Shown here piece by piece: positions 35,324-43,104 of a stretch of 64,000 nt of DNA. This stretch comes from Vibrio pomeroyi (lineage in GTDB: Bacteria > Pseudomonadota > Gammaproteobacteria > Enterobacterales > Vibrionaceae): assembly GCA_041879425.1 (NCBI GenBank), contig CP090854.1, positions 1,612,001 through 1,676,000 on the forward strand, given 5' to 3'. Below the pieces are notes generated by a model. It ran no database searches. It was given only the letters and a program-made list of their open reading frames with translations, and was not told the origin of the DNA. The translations under genes and the position numbers were made by a program. Position 1 is the first letter of the stretch. The number at the start of each line of letters is the position of its first letter.

Positions 35324-36949
35324 ATGAGAACTTTCGCAAAATTATCAATCATTTCTACGGCAATGATCATCACGTCAACCGCTTTTGCTGCTGATCCAAT
35401 GATGCAATACAACACCAAGCAGACTAACTCTGATATTCAAAAACTCGAGAAATTTGAATATCACGAGGGTGAAACTCTTGAAGAGTATCTGAGCACCCAA
35501 CCTAAGGGGAACTTGTACTCTTCAGAAGAAGAAGTGCTTTCTGTATTAATGGGCGGTGTAAATAATGGTGATTATCGCAAAGAAACCAATTCAGGTTGGA
35601 AAGAAGGCCTGATGTTTGAGGGTATTGCACCCTATGGGGATCACATGGTGTCGGGCGCAAACTGGTTCCCACGCACAGAAGAAGTTCAACCGGATGAAAT
35701 GCGTGTTACGTTCATGGGGACATCACCAATGATTCGCCCGGGCCAAGCAAACACCTCGATATACGTAGAATTGGGTAACGGCTCTAACTTTGTCTTTGAT
35801 TTAGGTGAAGGCTCTATTGCGAACTACGTAGCGGCGGGGGTAGCGATGAATGAACTCGACCATATCTTCATTACTCACTTACATGTAGACCATTACGGCT
35901 CGCTACCTTACCTGTATCAATTTGGTGGTTGGAATGGTCGCTGGGAAAAGCCCCTTAACGTTTATGGTCCGAGTGGTGCAACTCCGGAATATGGCACTCG
36001 TCATATGATTGAAGGCATGCAGCAAATGTTGAACTGGCATACCGACGCATTTGATGTGTTCCCATCAGGCAACGACATAGTGGTACACGAGTTTGATTTC
36101 CGCGACGATGGAGGCGTTATCTATGACCAAGACAATGTGGAAGTGATTCACTGGCGACGTAGCCACGCAAAAGATGGTGCGTCTGGTTACCGCTTGAATT
36201 GGACTCAAGATGATGGCCGAGTGCTTTCGTTCGTTTGGACAGGAGACGGTCGTCCAACCGAGTTGGATTTAAAATACGCAAAAGGCGCAGACTTGTTCAT
36301 TACTGAACTGCAAACCGAAACGTTTGGTGTGTCTTCGATTATTCAAGGTGTGCCGCCATTCTTAGCACGTTACACCGTTGATACTCACCATACGCCAGCG
36401 TACGCGGCGGGTTATGTGGCGAATGAAGTACAACCGCGCTTGTTCATGACTACGCACATGACATTCGACCCATATCTTAATGAGGAAACCGTTGCTGAGG
36501 TTCGTCACCATTGGCAAGGGCCTTACCATTTCGGTGCACCAGATGGCATTGTCGTTAATATGACTAAAGATAATGCGTGGGTTCGTGAAGGTATTTTACC
36601 TGATTTCCCGAATGCTAGAGCGCCACAATTTGATTTGGCAGATGGGTCTGACTTTAGAATCCCGTTGCCGAAAAACAGCCGTGAAGACATACAAGAACAA
36701 GAGATTCGTGATTTAGAGCTGGATCCAAAACTGTACTACCCAGAAGGCTACCACCCAGAGCTATTAACTGAGTGGCCAGTCGACCGTGACATCGTGATCC
36801 CAGCTGAACAAGTACCAGAAGCAATGAAGCAAGGTATGAACACCAAGCAAGAATACATGGATAGAGTGCGTGCTCACCACAACCTGGAGCGCAAGTCCGT
36901 AAGTCGTCCAACTGAGCCTGGTGAAGGAGCAGGAACCGATAACCCATAG
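35324..36949 (+). CDS. Exported metallo-beta-lactamase-fold hydrolase
   Basis: A 541-residue protein with a signal peptide ending STAFAADPM. Domain start is at about residue 125 (MRVTFMGTSPMIRPGQANTS). The metal motif THLHVDHYGSLPYLY (HxHxDH) lies near 187-200; further ligands are in HAKDGAS, FVWTGDGRPTELD and TTHMTFDP. It resembles the periplasmic MBL proteins that databases label GntH-like (after guanitoxin biosynthesis), an annotation I recall and would not take as function. The C-terminal 120 residues are a proline- and acid-rich extension. Substrate unknown. It is followed by a hairpin and small exported proteins. Confidence 0.82.
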   Translation: MRTFAKLSIISTAMIITSTAFAADPMMQYNTKQTNSDIQKLEKFEYHEGETLEEYLSTQPKGNLYSSEEEVLSVLMGGVNNGDYRKETNSGWKEGLMFEGIAPYGDHMVSGANWFPRTEEVQPDEMRVTFMGTSPMIRPGQANTSIYVELGNGSNFVFDLGEGSIANYVAAGVAMNELDHIFITHLHVDHYGSLPYLYQFGGWNGRWEKPLNVYGPSGATPEYGTRHMIEGMQQMLNWHTDAFDVFPSGNDIVVHEFDFRDDGGVIYDQDNVEVIHWRRSHAKDGASGYRLNWTQDDGRVLSFVWTGDGRPTELDLKYAKGADLFITELQTETFGVSSIIQGVPPFLARYTVDTHHTPAYAAGYVANEVQPRLFMTTHMTFDPYLNEETVAEVRHHWQGPYHFGAPDGIVVNMTKDNAWVREGILPDFPNARAPQFDLADGSDFRIPLPKNSREDIQEQEIRDLELDPKLYYPEGYHPELLTEWPVDRDIVIPAEQVPEAMKQGMNTKQEYMDRVRAHHNLERKSVSRPTEPGEGAGTDNP

Positions 36950-36959
36950 GGTATTTGTA

Positions 36960-36981
36960 GTGAGGGCTGATGTGCCCTCAC
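36960..36981. other. Hairpin after the metallo-hydrolase gene
   Basis: GTGAGGGC (36960-36967) and GCCCTCAC (36974-36981) form an eight-pair stem, six-base loop, with no T-run on the plus strand. A weak terminator or processing site. Confidence 0.5.
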
Positions 36982-37072
36982 ATCCTAAAAACTTAGGAAG
37001 CAGCTCATTCTCTTACACAATCATAAAAATCATTGCTAGCAACATCTTTGCTTAGAATATCTGGAGTTCATT

Positions 37073-37588
37073 ATGAAAAAATCAATTTTAGCGGCCGTTA
37101 TCCTTTCTTTAGTGGCAGGGTCTGTTTTCGCTAACGGACAGTCAAATGCTCACAACTATCAACCTGGTGCGACGAATAACTCAGAACGATTAGCGGACAT
37201 TGATCCTAACTACGAACTGACCTTACCTTCAGAAAAAGAAGGCTACACCATGTACGACAACCAATACATGTCAGATGGCGGCACCTACACAACGTACGTC
37301 AAACCGAACCCTTCCGATGCAATGCATGTTGCCGATGAAGGCTCACTAAAAATAACGCACGGTGAAGGTGGAGGCATTATGACGGAATACACAATAAAGG
37401 ATGGCCAACACGCTTTTTCTGTTATGTGTGGATACACCTCGGGTCCTTCATTCTGGGCTGACGGAAAACCAGCGAAGGTATGCGAAGAGGCACAAGCATT
37501 AGCGCTTGCATTGGAAGCCAAGGGGGAGTGGGAGATGAAGCAGATGGCTTACACCATCGCGCCAGCAAGAATCGTGGTTGATAAGTGA
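37073..37588 (+). CDS. Hypothetical exported protein
   Basis: A 171-residue product with a signal peptide (MKKSILAAVILSLVAGSVFA-NGQ). The mature part is polar with two cysteines (SVMCGYTSGPSFW, AKVCEEAQALALAL) that may form a disulfide. No family is recognised. It lies 120 bases after the metallo-hydrolase and 180 bases before the His-rich protein, so the set may belong to one unit. GGAG site upstream (CTGGAGTTCATT) supports the start. Confidence 0.65.
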   Translation: MKKSILAAVILSLVAGSVFANGQSNAHNYQPGATNNSERLADIDPNYELTLPSEKEGYTMYDNQYMSDGGTYTTYVKPNPSDAMHVADEGSLKITHGEGGGIMTEYTIKDGQHAFSVMCGYTSGPSFWADGKPAKVCEEAQALALALEAKGEWEMKQMAYTIAPARIVVDK

Positions 37589-37648
37589 TTCTTGTCTTCA
37601 GAACGCCCGTTATATCGAGCCTCGTTATCTAATCATATTGATTATTTG

Positions 37649-37711
37649 TAGTGAGATGAAGAGGGGCTCAGGCTGAAATATTCCTGATGTTCCCATCCGC
37701 TCATCTCACTA
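37649..37711. other. Perfect 11-bp inverted repeat with 41-base spacer
   Basis: TAGTGAGATGA (37649-37659) and TCATCTCACTA (37701-37711) are exact reverse complements in the gap between two small exported-protein genes. It could be a long hairpin in the mRNA or a protein-binding site; not identified. Confidence 0.55.
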
Positions 37712-37766
37712 GAAGTTAAGCCAAACAACTAATCAAATTGTTCGCTCAAATTTAGAAGGTCTATCC

Positions 37767-38276
37767 ATGAATAACACTATTAAATTATTGGCTATCGCAT
37801 GTGTTTTACTTACTCCAATGCTTGTAGCCGCGGCTGAACATAATCACAGTCACAATCATTTCAACCCTGCACTAGAACAACTTGGTGATGACATTATTGG
37901 TCTAACCGTATGTTACAAAAATGGTTATCTCTCTGATGAAAACCAAGAACCTGCTTTCATGAACCTTATCAACCACGCTAATGTGGAAGGAGAGGAGTTA
38001 GGGATGTTCTACATGGACAAGTTGGGCCCTAAAGCCGAGCAAATCATGAGTGATGATGAGGCTCGACGTTTATGGACTGAAGATTATTGTGCTGATTTAA
38101 CTGACACCTATTTGGACTCAGATAAGTTGGCTCAAAGAGCAAATGAACATCAAGGTCATTCCCACGGACACGATCATGGGCATCACCATAATCATGACCA
38201 CCATGGACATGGCGACTTGACACCAGAGGTGCTTGAGCAAGATATCGAACGAGGGCGTTTACTCAGTATCAACTAA
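37767..38276 (+). CDS. Histidine-rich periplasmic protein
   Basis: A 169-residue product with a signal peptide (cleaved near VAAA-EHN) and a first HNHSHNH cluster, a helical middle with two cysteines (LTVCYKNGY, DYCADLTDTY), and a dense His tract at about residues 128-150 (HGHDHGHHHNHDHHGHG). Such tracts bind Zn, Ni, Co or Cu. Possible roles are metal storage or delivery, perhaps to the nearby exported metallo-hydrolase; this link is inference. No family is recognised. Confidence 0.7.
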   Translation: MNNTIKLLAIACVLLTPMLVAAAEHNHSHNHFNPALEQLGDDIIGLTVCYKNGYLSDENQEPAFMNLINHANVEGEELGMFYMDKLGPKAEQIMSDDEARRLWTEDYCADLTDTYLDSDKLAQRANEHQGHSHGHDHGHHHNHDHHGHGDLTPEVLEQDIERGRLLSIN

Positions 38277-38446
38277 GCAAAGTAAAATAAGCGTACTTAC
38301 TTTGTTAGCTCTTGGCACAAAATGGTAAGACTCGATTCGAGTGAATGACTAGAATTATCTCAAACGAAACAAGTGAGCTAGGAATTAATCTGATCACTTT
38401 ATCTAATTCGAATGGATGCTTTGAAAGCTCGAAAGAGGATTAACTA

Positions 38447-38626
38447 ATGTACGAACTAACACTGCTTCTAAGCCTAATGATGGGTGGCGCTGACAGCACG
38501 GCTGAAATGGAAATTAATACCCAATTTACGACTCTTGAGCAATGTAATGAAGAAGGCGCGGCACTAGCCGAGAAGCTAAATGCTACCGATCTTAAAGTGC
38601 TCCAAGTTCAATGTGAGCGTGACTAA
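38447..38626 (+). CDS. 59-residue small exported or membrane-edge protein
   Basis: ATG at 38447 with AGAGGA eight bases before it opens a 59-codon frame ending in TAA at 38624. The N-terminus is hydrophobic (MYELTLLLSLMMGGADS), then polar with two cysteines (LEQCNEEG and VQCERD). The pattern of short hydrophobic start and a Cys pair resembles small periplasmic proteins of Vibrio that I cannot name. A good terminator follows within 15 bases. Confidence 0.7.
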   Translation: MYELTLLLSLMMGGADSTAEMEINTQFTTLEQCNEEGAALAEKLNATDLKVLQVQCERD

Positions 38627-38638
38627 TCGCTATAACAG

Positions 38639-38668
38639 AAGACCAGAGCGTAATGCTCTGGTCTTTGT
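38639..38668 (+). terminator. Intrinsic terminator between convergent genes
   Basis: AGACCAGAGC (38640-38649) pairs with GCTCTGGTCT (38655-38664) over a five-base loop, followed by TTGTGTATTT. On the minus strand it lies past the DUF1992 gene stop. Confidence 0.85.
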
Positions 38669-38685
38669 GTATTTATAGATATAAC

Positions 38686-39000
38686 TCACATGCTTTCTAG
38701 CATTAGGTCTCTTTTCAGCTCAAGCGCCATTATCTCTTTTCTAAGCGACTCTTTCTTTTCGGGATCGGTCGTATTTGAATGTGCTTCTTTCACTTCATCG
38801 ATCTGTTTCATTAACCTAACCGCGGGTGGTAGGCAGTTCGCATCCTTTAATATTTTCATCGACATTCTATGTTCAGCAGGAGTTTGGAAGTACTCATCGA
38901 GATCGAGTTTCTTCCCGTTGTAAGCGTTGTTTTTTAGCTCACCTGTTTTTTCTGCATTTCGAATCCATCCGGCAATCGCATTGTCTACAAATAATGACAT
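38686..39000 (-). CDS. DUF1992 family protein (DnaJ-related)
   Basis: A 104-residue protein. The start at 39000 is chosen because GAGGTAACT lies just upstream and the family begins this way (MSLFVDNAIAGWIRNAEKTGELKN). DLDEYFQTPAEHRMSMKILKDANCLPP is the DUF1992 core shared with DNAJC28. Function unknown. A longer frame to 39048 runs into the TetR gene. It starts nine bases after the TetR regulator stop (39009) on the same strand, so the two are an operon, possibly under that regulator. Confidence 0.85.
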   Translation of the reverse strand: MSLFVDNAIAGWIRNAEKTGELKNNAYNGKKLDLDEYFQTPAEHRMSMKILKDANCLPPAVRLMKQIDEVKEAHSNTTDPEKKESLRKEIMALELKRDLMLESM

Positions 39001-39008
39001 AGTTACCT

Positions 39009-39659
39009 CTACTTGCTTTGGTTTTGTGAAGGCTTTGCGACAAACCATTTCAAACCTTCAATTGTTATTTTGATTCCATCTTCAAAGTACTGTCCATAAT
39101 CCACGGGCTTTGTTTGTTCGAATAGCCACGCCAAGTTAGGCAGTTGTTCGCTGTTAATATTGGGTAGTCTCGGCGGCTCATCGCTGTGTTCGAGAAACTC
39201 TGCGCGTTCTTGATGTTGAACGATGTCTGTGACTTTTGTGAAGACAGAGGCAAAGGCCATAAATCCAACTTCGGCATCAACCTGCGCTTCGCGGAAAATG
39301 CCGAGTACATCATTGGCGATTATGCTGCTTGCGGGCGTGAATTGTTGATTGGCTCGAACAAACTCAACAGAGCCAGGAATCGATAATAATGCTTCCCTAA
39401 AGTTAACCGCGAAACTCGATAAATACTGAGCCCACTCTTTATCGCTAGGAGAGGCAACTCGCTCCATTACATGGTCGCAGCACAAAGAGATTAGTGCTTC
39501 CTTTGAACTGACATGTCGATAGAGCGCGGTTGCGCTAACACCCAATTGCTTGCCTATTGAATGCATCGATAGGTTCGTTAAACCAAGGTTCAATGCACAC
39601 TTAACAATGTCGGCTTTTGAAACCTGAGATGGGCGACCTTTTCTTTTAGTAATTGGCAT
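39009..39659 (-). CDS. TetR-family transcriptional regulator
   Basis: A 216-residue repressor with an N-terminal helix-turn-helix (KADIVKCALNLGLTNLSMHSIGKQLGVSATALYRHVSSKEAL) and a helical ligand-binding domain. The presumed operator is the 13-bp perfect inverted repeat at 39679-39717, in its own promoter, so it likely represses itself and the downstream DUF1992 gene, and perhaps the divergent YhhY-like gene. The ligand is unknown. Confidence 0.88.
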   Translation of the reverse strand: MPITKRKGRPSQVSKADIVKCALNLGLTNLSMHSIGKQLGVSATALYRHVSSKEALISLCCDHVMERVASPSDKEWAQYLSSFAVNFREALLSIPGSVEFVRANQQFTPASSIIANDVLGIFREAQVDAEVGFMAFASVFTKVTDIVQHQERAEFLEHSDEPPRLPNINSEQLPNLAWLFEQTKPVDYGQYFEDGIKITIEGLKWFVAKPSQNQSK

Positions 39660-39678
39660 AGGGCAATGAGACTCGATA

Positions 39679-39717
39679 ATTAAGTTAACACCGTTAAGTT
39701 TATAGTGTTAACTTAAT
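39679..39717. promoter_or_regulatory. Probable TetR-regulator operator
   Basis: ATTAAGTTAACAC (39679-39691) and GTGTTAACTTAAT (39705-39717) are perfect inverted repeats with a 13-base spacer, 20 bases upstream of the TetR-family gene start. The arms contain the palindromic GTTAAC, suggesting two dimer sites. Confidence 0.75.
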
Positions 39718-39929
39718 ATGAAGGAGTCGTCTAGTCAAGGAATGAAAGGATCTTGTTGGTTGAACGGGATCTTAATCATTTCATCAATAGTGTGGCTTTC
39801 GCTCGAAAGGGTTAAAAGTCGAACATTTTCTGTCTAACCTATTGTTAAATATTTACTATTTGTTAGTGTGTTTAGGTGCACATTGAGGATGTGCATCACA
39901 ATTAGTGAAGAATAATAGTAGGAGTTGCG

Positions 39930-40418
39930 ATGAGTATTATAGTGAGACGGTCTGAACCGTCAGATGCAAAGGGAATCAAAGAAGTTTACGAATGCACTAA
40001 TGCTTATACCGGTACGCTGCAACTCCCAAATCCATCACTGGAAAGCTGGCAGAAACGAATCTCCAATATCCCTGATAACGTGTACTCCTATGTCGCGTTA
40101 ATTGATGGAGAGATTGTTGGCAATTTGGGAATGGAAGTGTGTGTAAACCCAAGAAGGCGTCATGTAGCTTCATTCGGTATGGGTGTTAAAGACGATGTAT
40201 TAGGCAAAGGTGTCGGCAGTCAGCTACTCGCGACCGCAATCGACTTGTGTGATAACTGGATTAACATCAAACGACTTGAGCTTACGGTATATACCGATAA
40301 CGAAAGAGCGATCAGTCTGTATAAAAAGTTTGGTTTTGTGATTGAAGGGGAGTCAGCAGGGTTTGCCTTTAGAAATGGCGAATATGTGGCGGCTTATCAT
40401 ATGGCTCGACTGGTATAG
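39930..40418 (+). CDS. yhhY: GNAT N-acetyltransferase, YhhY-like
   Basis: A 162-residue acetyl-CoA-dependent transferase. GMGVKDDVLGKGVGSQLLATAIDLCDNW has the acetyl-CoA loop (GKGVGS) and RLELTVYTDNERAISLYKKFGFVIEG the second part of the fold, ending RNGEYVAAYHMARLV as in E. coli YhhY (AaaT), which acetylates some amino acids. AGGAG precedes the ATG. It is divergent from the TetR regulator and followed by an intrinsic terminator. Confidence 0.85.
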   Translation: MSIIVRRSEPSDAKGIKEVYECTNAYTGTLQLPNPSLESWQKRISNIPDNVYSYVALIDGEIVGNLGMEVCVNPRRRHVASFGMGVKDDVLGKGVGSQLLATAIDLCDNWINIKRLELTVYTDNERAISLYKKFGFVIEGESAGFAFRNGEYVAAYHMARLV

Positions 40419-40475
40419 CGCTCGGTTTCTAACACACGGCTATAGCTAACACAGCTAGAGTTCTTTAATAGATAA

Positions 40476-40507
40476 TAAAACGCCACGTTACAAGAACGTG
40501 GCGTTTT
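40476..40507 (+). terminator. Intrinsic terminator between convergent genes
   Basis: AAAACGCCACGTT pairs with AACGTGGCGTTTT around ACAAG. Confidence 0.92.
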
Positions 40508-40554
40508 CGGTTTCAGTCAACTGATGCTTTGAAGCGCTTCAGCTGTAACCTTAC

Positions 40555-41130
40555 TTAAGCCGTTAGAGGCTCAAGGTTTGCAGGACGGTAATGTACAGAT
40601 TTTAGTACCTTACCTTGGCGAACGGTTTTGCCTTCAGATACGAAATCTTCCGCACACTTAGCAATGATGTATTCGCCCTTTTGAACAGCCATCAGTTTGA
40701 TGTTTTGCTCAGCGTAGAAAGCTTCAGTTTCAGCATATTCTGTTTCGTTACGACATACTTTGCTCATGTTGCTTGAGTGTACTTCGTCCCAGCAAGGCAG
40801 AAAGTCGATTGAACGGTTTTTAGAAACATTCAACAGTAGGTCGATCAGGTAGCTGATTGCTAGGTTGTCTTCTACCTTAGTTTGGCCAAGGTGAACCAAA
40901 CGTCCCATCAAAACATAAACGCTGTCTACAATAGCGTCCGCTTGCTCGATTTTAGAGTCAGCTTCTGCAAGTTCTGTCAGTTCTTCGATCGCTAGAGAGG
41001 TATGTAGCGTATCGCCTTTTTCGTCCATTGTTTCAGGAGCAGCAACAGGCAGATCAAAAGTACTGCGGAACTCTTCAATGTCGCGGTAAAGGTGATCGTA
41101 GATTTCTTGGTTTAGTTGAGAAAGGTTCAT
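40555..41130 (-). CDS. MazG-like / PRA-PH-type nucleotide pyrophosphohydrolase domain protein
   Basis: A 191-residue protein. Residues 45-80 carry the all-alpha NTP pyrophosphatase motif: SLAIEELTELAEADSKIEQADAIVDSVYV, with EExxE then a later ExxD (EQADAIVD) that bind Mg. These enzymes hydrolyse NTPs or dUTP-like substrates to NMP and pyrophosphate. The C-terminal 80 residues have no recognised domain. The start at 41130 is favoured by TAGGA just before it; ATG 41142 lacks a site. It is divergent from a GGDEF gene. Substrate unknown. Confidence 0.75.
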   Translation of the reverse strand: MNLSQLNQEIYDHLYRDIEEFRSTFDLPVAAPETMDEKGDTLHTSLAIEELTELAEADSKIEQADAIVDSVYVLMGRLVHLGQTKVEDNLAISYLIDLLLNVSKNRSIDFLPCWDEVHSSNMSKVCRNETEYAETEAFYAEQNIKLMAVQKGEYIIAKCAEDFVSEGKTVRQGKVLKSVHYRPANLEPLTA

Positions 41131-41343
41131 TTTCCTATCCATTCTGTTTCGTTAATGGATTATTTTATCAAAGCTGGGAATAGGGTGCTAACGCAAAGTG
41201 GAGGAAGTCGACTTTTATTCATTGGATCAATGAGGTATTTTGCACACAAACTAATTGATTATTATGTTTATTTACACTTTACTCTTTTAAATATACCAAA
41301 TATTGATGTTGTCACTAACTTCGGCAGCAGTGGGATCCCAAGT

Positions 41344-42414
41344 ATGCACCAAGCTAGTGAAAGTGAAATTGTTATACGCCGCTTGTACCAAATCACCAAT
41401 GATTATCGAAAGGGTTTCGATATTCAGATCGCTCAGCTGCTTATCATGGGGCTTGAACGCTTCGATTTAGATATTGGTATTCTGTCGAAAGTAGATGGCA
41501 ACACTTACCTAGTAGAACATTGCGTGACTCCAGAAGGTGTCGACTTAAAATGCGGTGACATGTTCGACTACCGTTCGACCTATTGCGAAATCACTTGCAA
41601 ATCGAGTGGCCCTATCTGCATTGAACACTGCGGTAAACACAAAATCTACGCGAGACATCCTGCTTACCAATCCTTTGGCTTAGAATCTTACATTGGTATT
41701 CCCATTTTCGTCGACGACGAACTCTATGGCACTCTAAATTTCTCGAGTGGTAACCCGTATTATCGCGAGTTCAAAGAGTTTGATATTGATGTAATGAAGT
41801 TGATGGCGTCATGGATTGAGGTGGAATTAGTTCGTAGGCAACAAGAGCACAAGTTGCAAGAGCTGAACGAGAAGCTAGAATACCAAGCTTTATATGACCC
41901 GCTCACACATCTACCGAATAGACGTTGTTTGTTCAAAACGCTCAATGCAGAAGTCGAGCAGCTCAAAGGAGCTTTAGGAAAGGGCACTTTGGCTGTTGTC
42001 GATATCGATTTCTTTAAACAGGTTAATGATACTTACGGTCACCAAATGGGTGACGTTGTGTTGAAGAAAGTGGCCAATGTTCTGAATAACAACACTCAAG
42101 AAGGCGAGTTTGTTGCACGTTTTGGCGGTGAGGAATTCATTCTTTGGTACCCAAATAGTAACCCAAGTGGTGTTGAAGATAAGTTCAGATCGCTATTGGA
42201 AGATATGAAGAAAATTACACTCGATAGAAAACCTGTCACGGTATCAATTGGGGCGTGTCATTTTGAATTGAGTACGGGTGATAGCAAAGGGGAAAGGATG
42301 TCGGCACTCGATTCTCTGATTAAAGTGGCTGACGAGTGTTTATATATCGCCAAACAAAATGGACGAGATCAGTTTGTATCTCGTCCATATCATCAAGAAC
42401 GTGCAAGTTCGTAA
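41344..42414 (+). CDS. Diguanylate cyclase with GAF-like sensor domain
   Basis: The 356-residue version starting at 41344 is preferred; the frame is open back to 41116 but that part is AT-rich and overlaps the divergent gene. Residues about 5-165 form a GAF-like sensor: LILGILSKVDG-type strands, CITCKSSGPICIEHCG, YIGIPIFVDDELYGTLNFSSG. A GGDEF domain follows: YDPLTHLPNRRCLFKTLN, VVDIDFFKQVNDTYGHQMGD, and the active site ARFGGEEF. It makes the second messenger c-di-GMP. The inhibitory site RxxD before GGEEF is replaced by QEGE, so product inhibition at the I-site is not expected. The sensed ligand is unknown. Confidence 0.85.
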   Translation: MHQASESEIVIRRLYQITNDYRKGFDIQIAQLLIMGLERFDLDIGILSKVDGNTYLVEHCVTPEGVDLKCGDMFDYRSTYCEITCKSSGPICIEHCGKHKIYARHPAYQSFGLESYIGIPIFVDDELYGTLNFSSGNPYYREFKEFDIDVMKLMASWIEVELVRRQQEHKLQELNEKLEYQALYDPLTHLPNRRCLFKTLNAEVEQLKGALGKGTLAVVDIDFFKQVNDTYGHQMGDVVLKKVANVLNNNTQEGEFVARFGGEEFILWYPNSNPSGVEDKFRSLLEDMKKITLDRKPVTVSIGACHFELSTGDSKGERMSALDSLIKVADECLYIAKQNGRDQFVSRPYHQERASS

Positions 42415-42452
42415 ATACGGAAAACGTGTTGCATTTTCCGACTCGGAATCGC

Positions 42453-43019
42453 TTAACTAAATAGGTAAGGGAACAGCTTACGACGCTGTTCAGGCGTTAA
42501 AGACTCAACTCTCGCGATGTTGGTATCTGGGATCGCTTCAGGGTTAGGGTAGTGCTTCAGTACCTTTTCCATGCTTGCTTCACGAATCAAATGGTAAACA
42601 GGGTATGGAGAGCGGTTCGTGAGGTTTTCATCGTCTTCTGGATCCGCACCACCAAAGCAATAGTCAGGGTGGAACGTCGCCACTTGGTAAACGCCTTCCC
42701 AATCTTGCTGTTTGATCAACGCTTCAACCCAATCAATGAACATGTTGTAGTCGAAGAAATCTTGCAGCATGTTTGGTACAACTACCAAAGTCGTCTCTAA
42801 TTCAGCTACTGGCGTGTTATCTAACTCTACGAAATGCGTCATGATGTCTTCCAGTAACGCTTCTTCCGTATTCGCTTCACTCACAAAGATCTTAATCTGT
42901 TTATTACGCTGTGGCTTGGCTGCGAATGGACACAGGTTTAGGCCAATAACAACATCGTCTAACCATTGTTTTACTTGGTCGTGGATGGTTTGAAGATCTG
43001 TGTTTTGAGTGTTCGACAT
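42453..43019 (-). CDS. DUF1415 family protein
   Basis: A 188-residue cytoplasmic protein with the DUF1415 core: VKQWLDDVVIGLNLCPFAAKP, VVVPNMLQDFFDYNMFIDWVE, QVATFHPDYCFGGADPEDDENL, NRSPYPVYHLIREASMEKVL. The family is common in gammaproteobacteria and unassigned in function; the conserved Cys, His and Asp residues hint at an enzyme. It lies 85 bases downstream of the MFS transporter on the same strand. Confidence 0.9.
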   Translation of the reverse strand: MSNTQNTDLQTIHDQVKQWLDDVVIGLNLCPFAAKPQRNKQIKIFVSEANTEEALLEDIMTHFVELDNTPVAELETTLVVVPNMLQDFFDYNMFIDWVEALIKQQDWEGVYQVATFHPDYCFGGADPEDDENLTNRSPYPVYHLIREASMEKVLKHYPNPEAIPDTNIARVESLTPEQRRKLFPYLFS

Positions 43020-43104
43020 AACAGGTTCCGAAATGAAATTTTGCGTAGGATATCAGAACGAACGTCAATCAAAAGCAAAAATTGAGTTACAAACTCAGTC
43101 GCAG

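Noticed and set aside
41116..41343. Upstream extension of the GAF-GGDEF gene
   Set aside because: AT-rich, overlaps the start of the divergent gene and lacks a recognisable domain.
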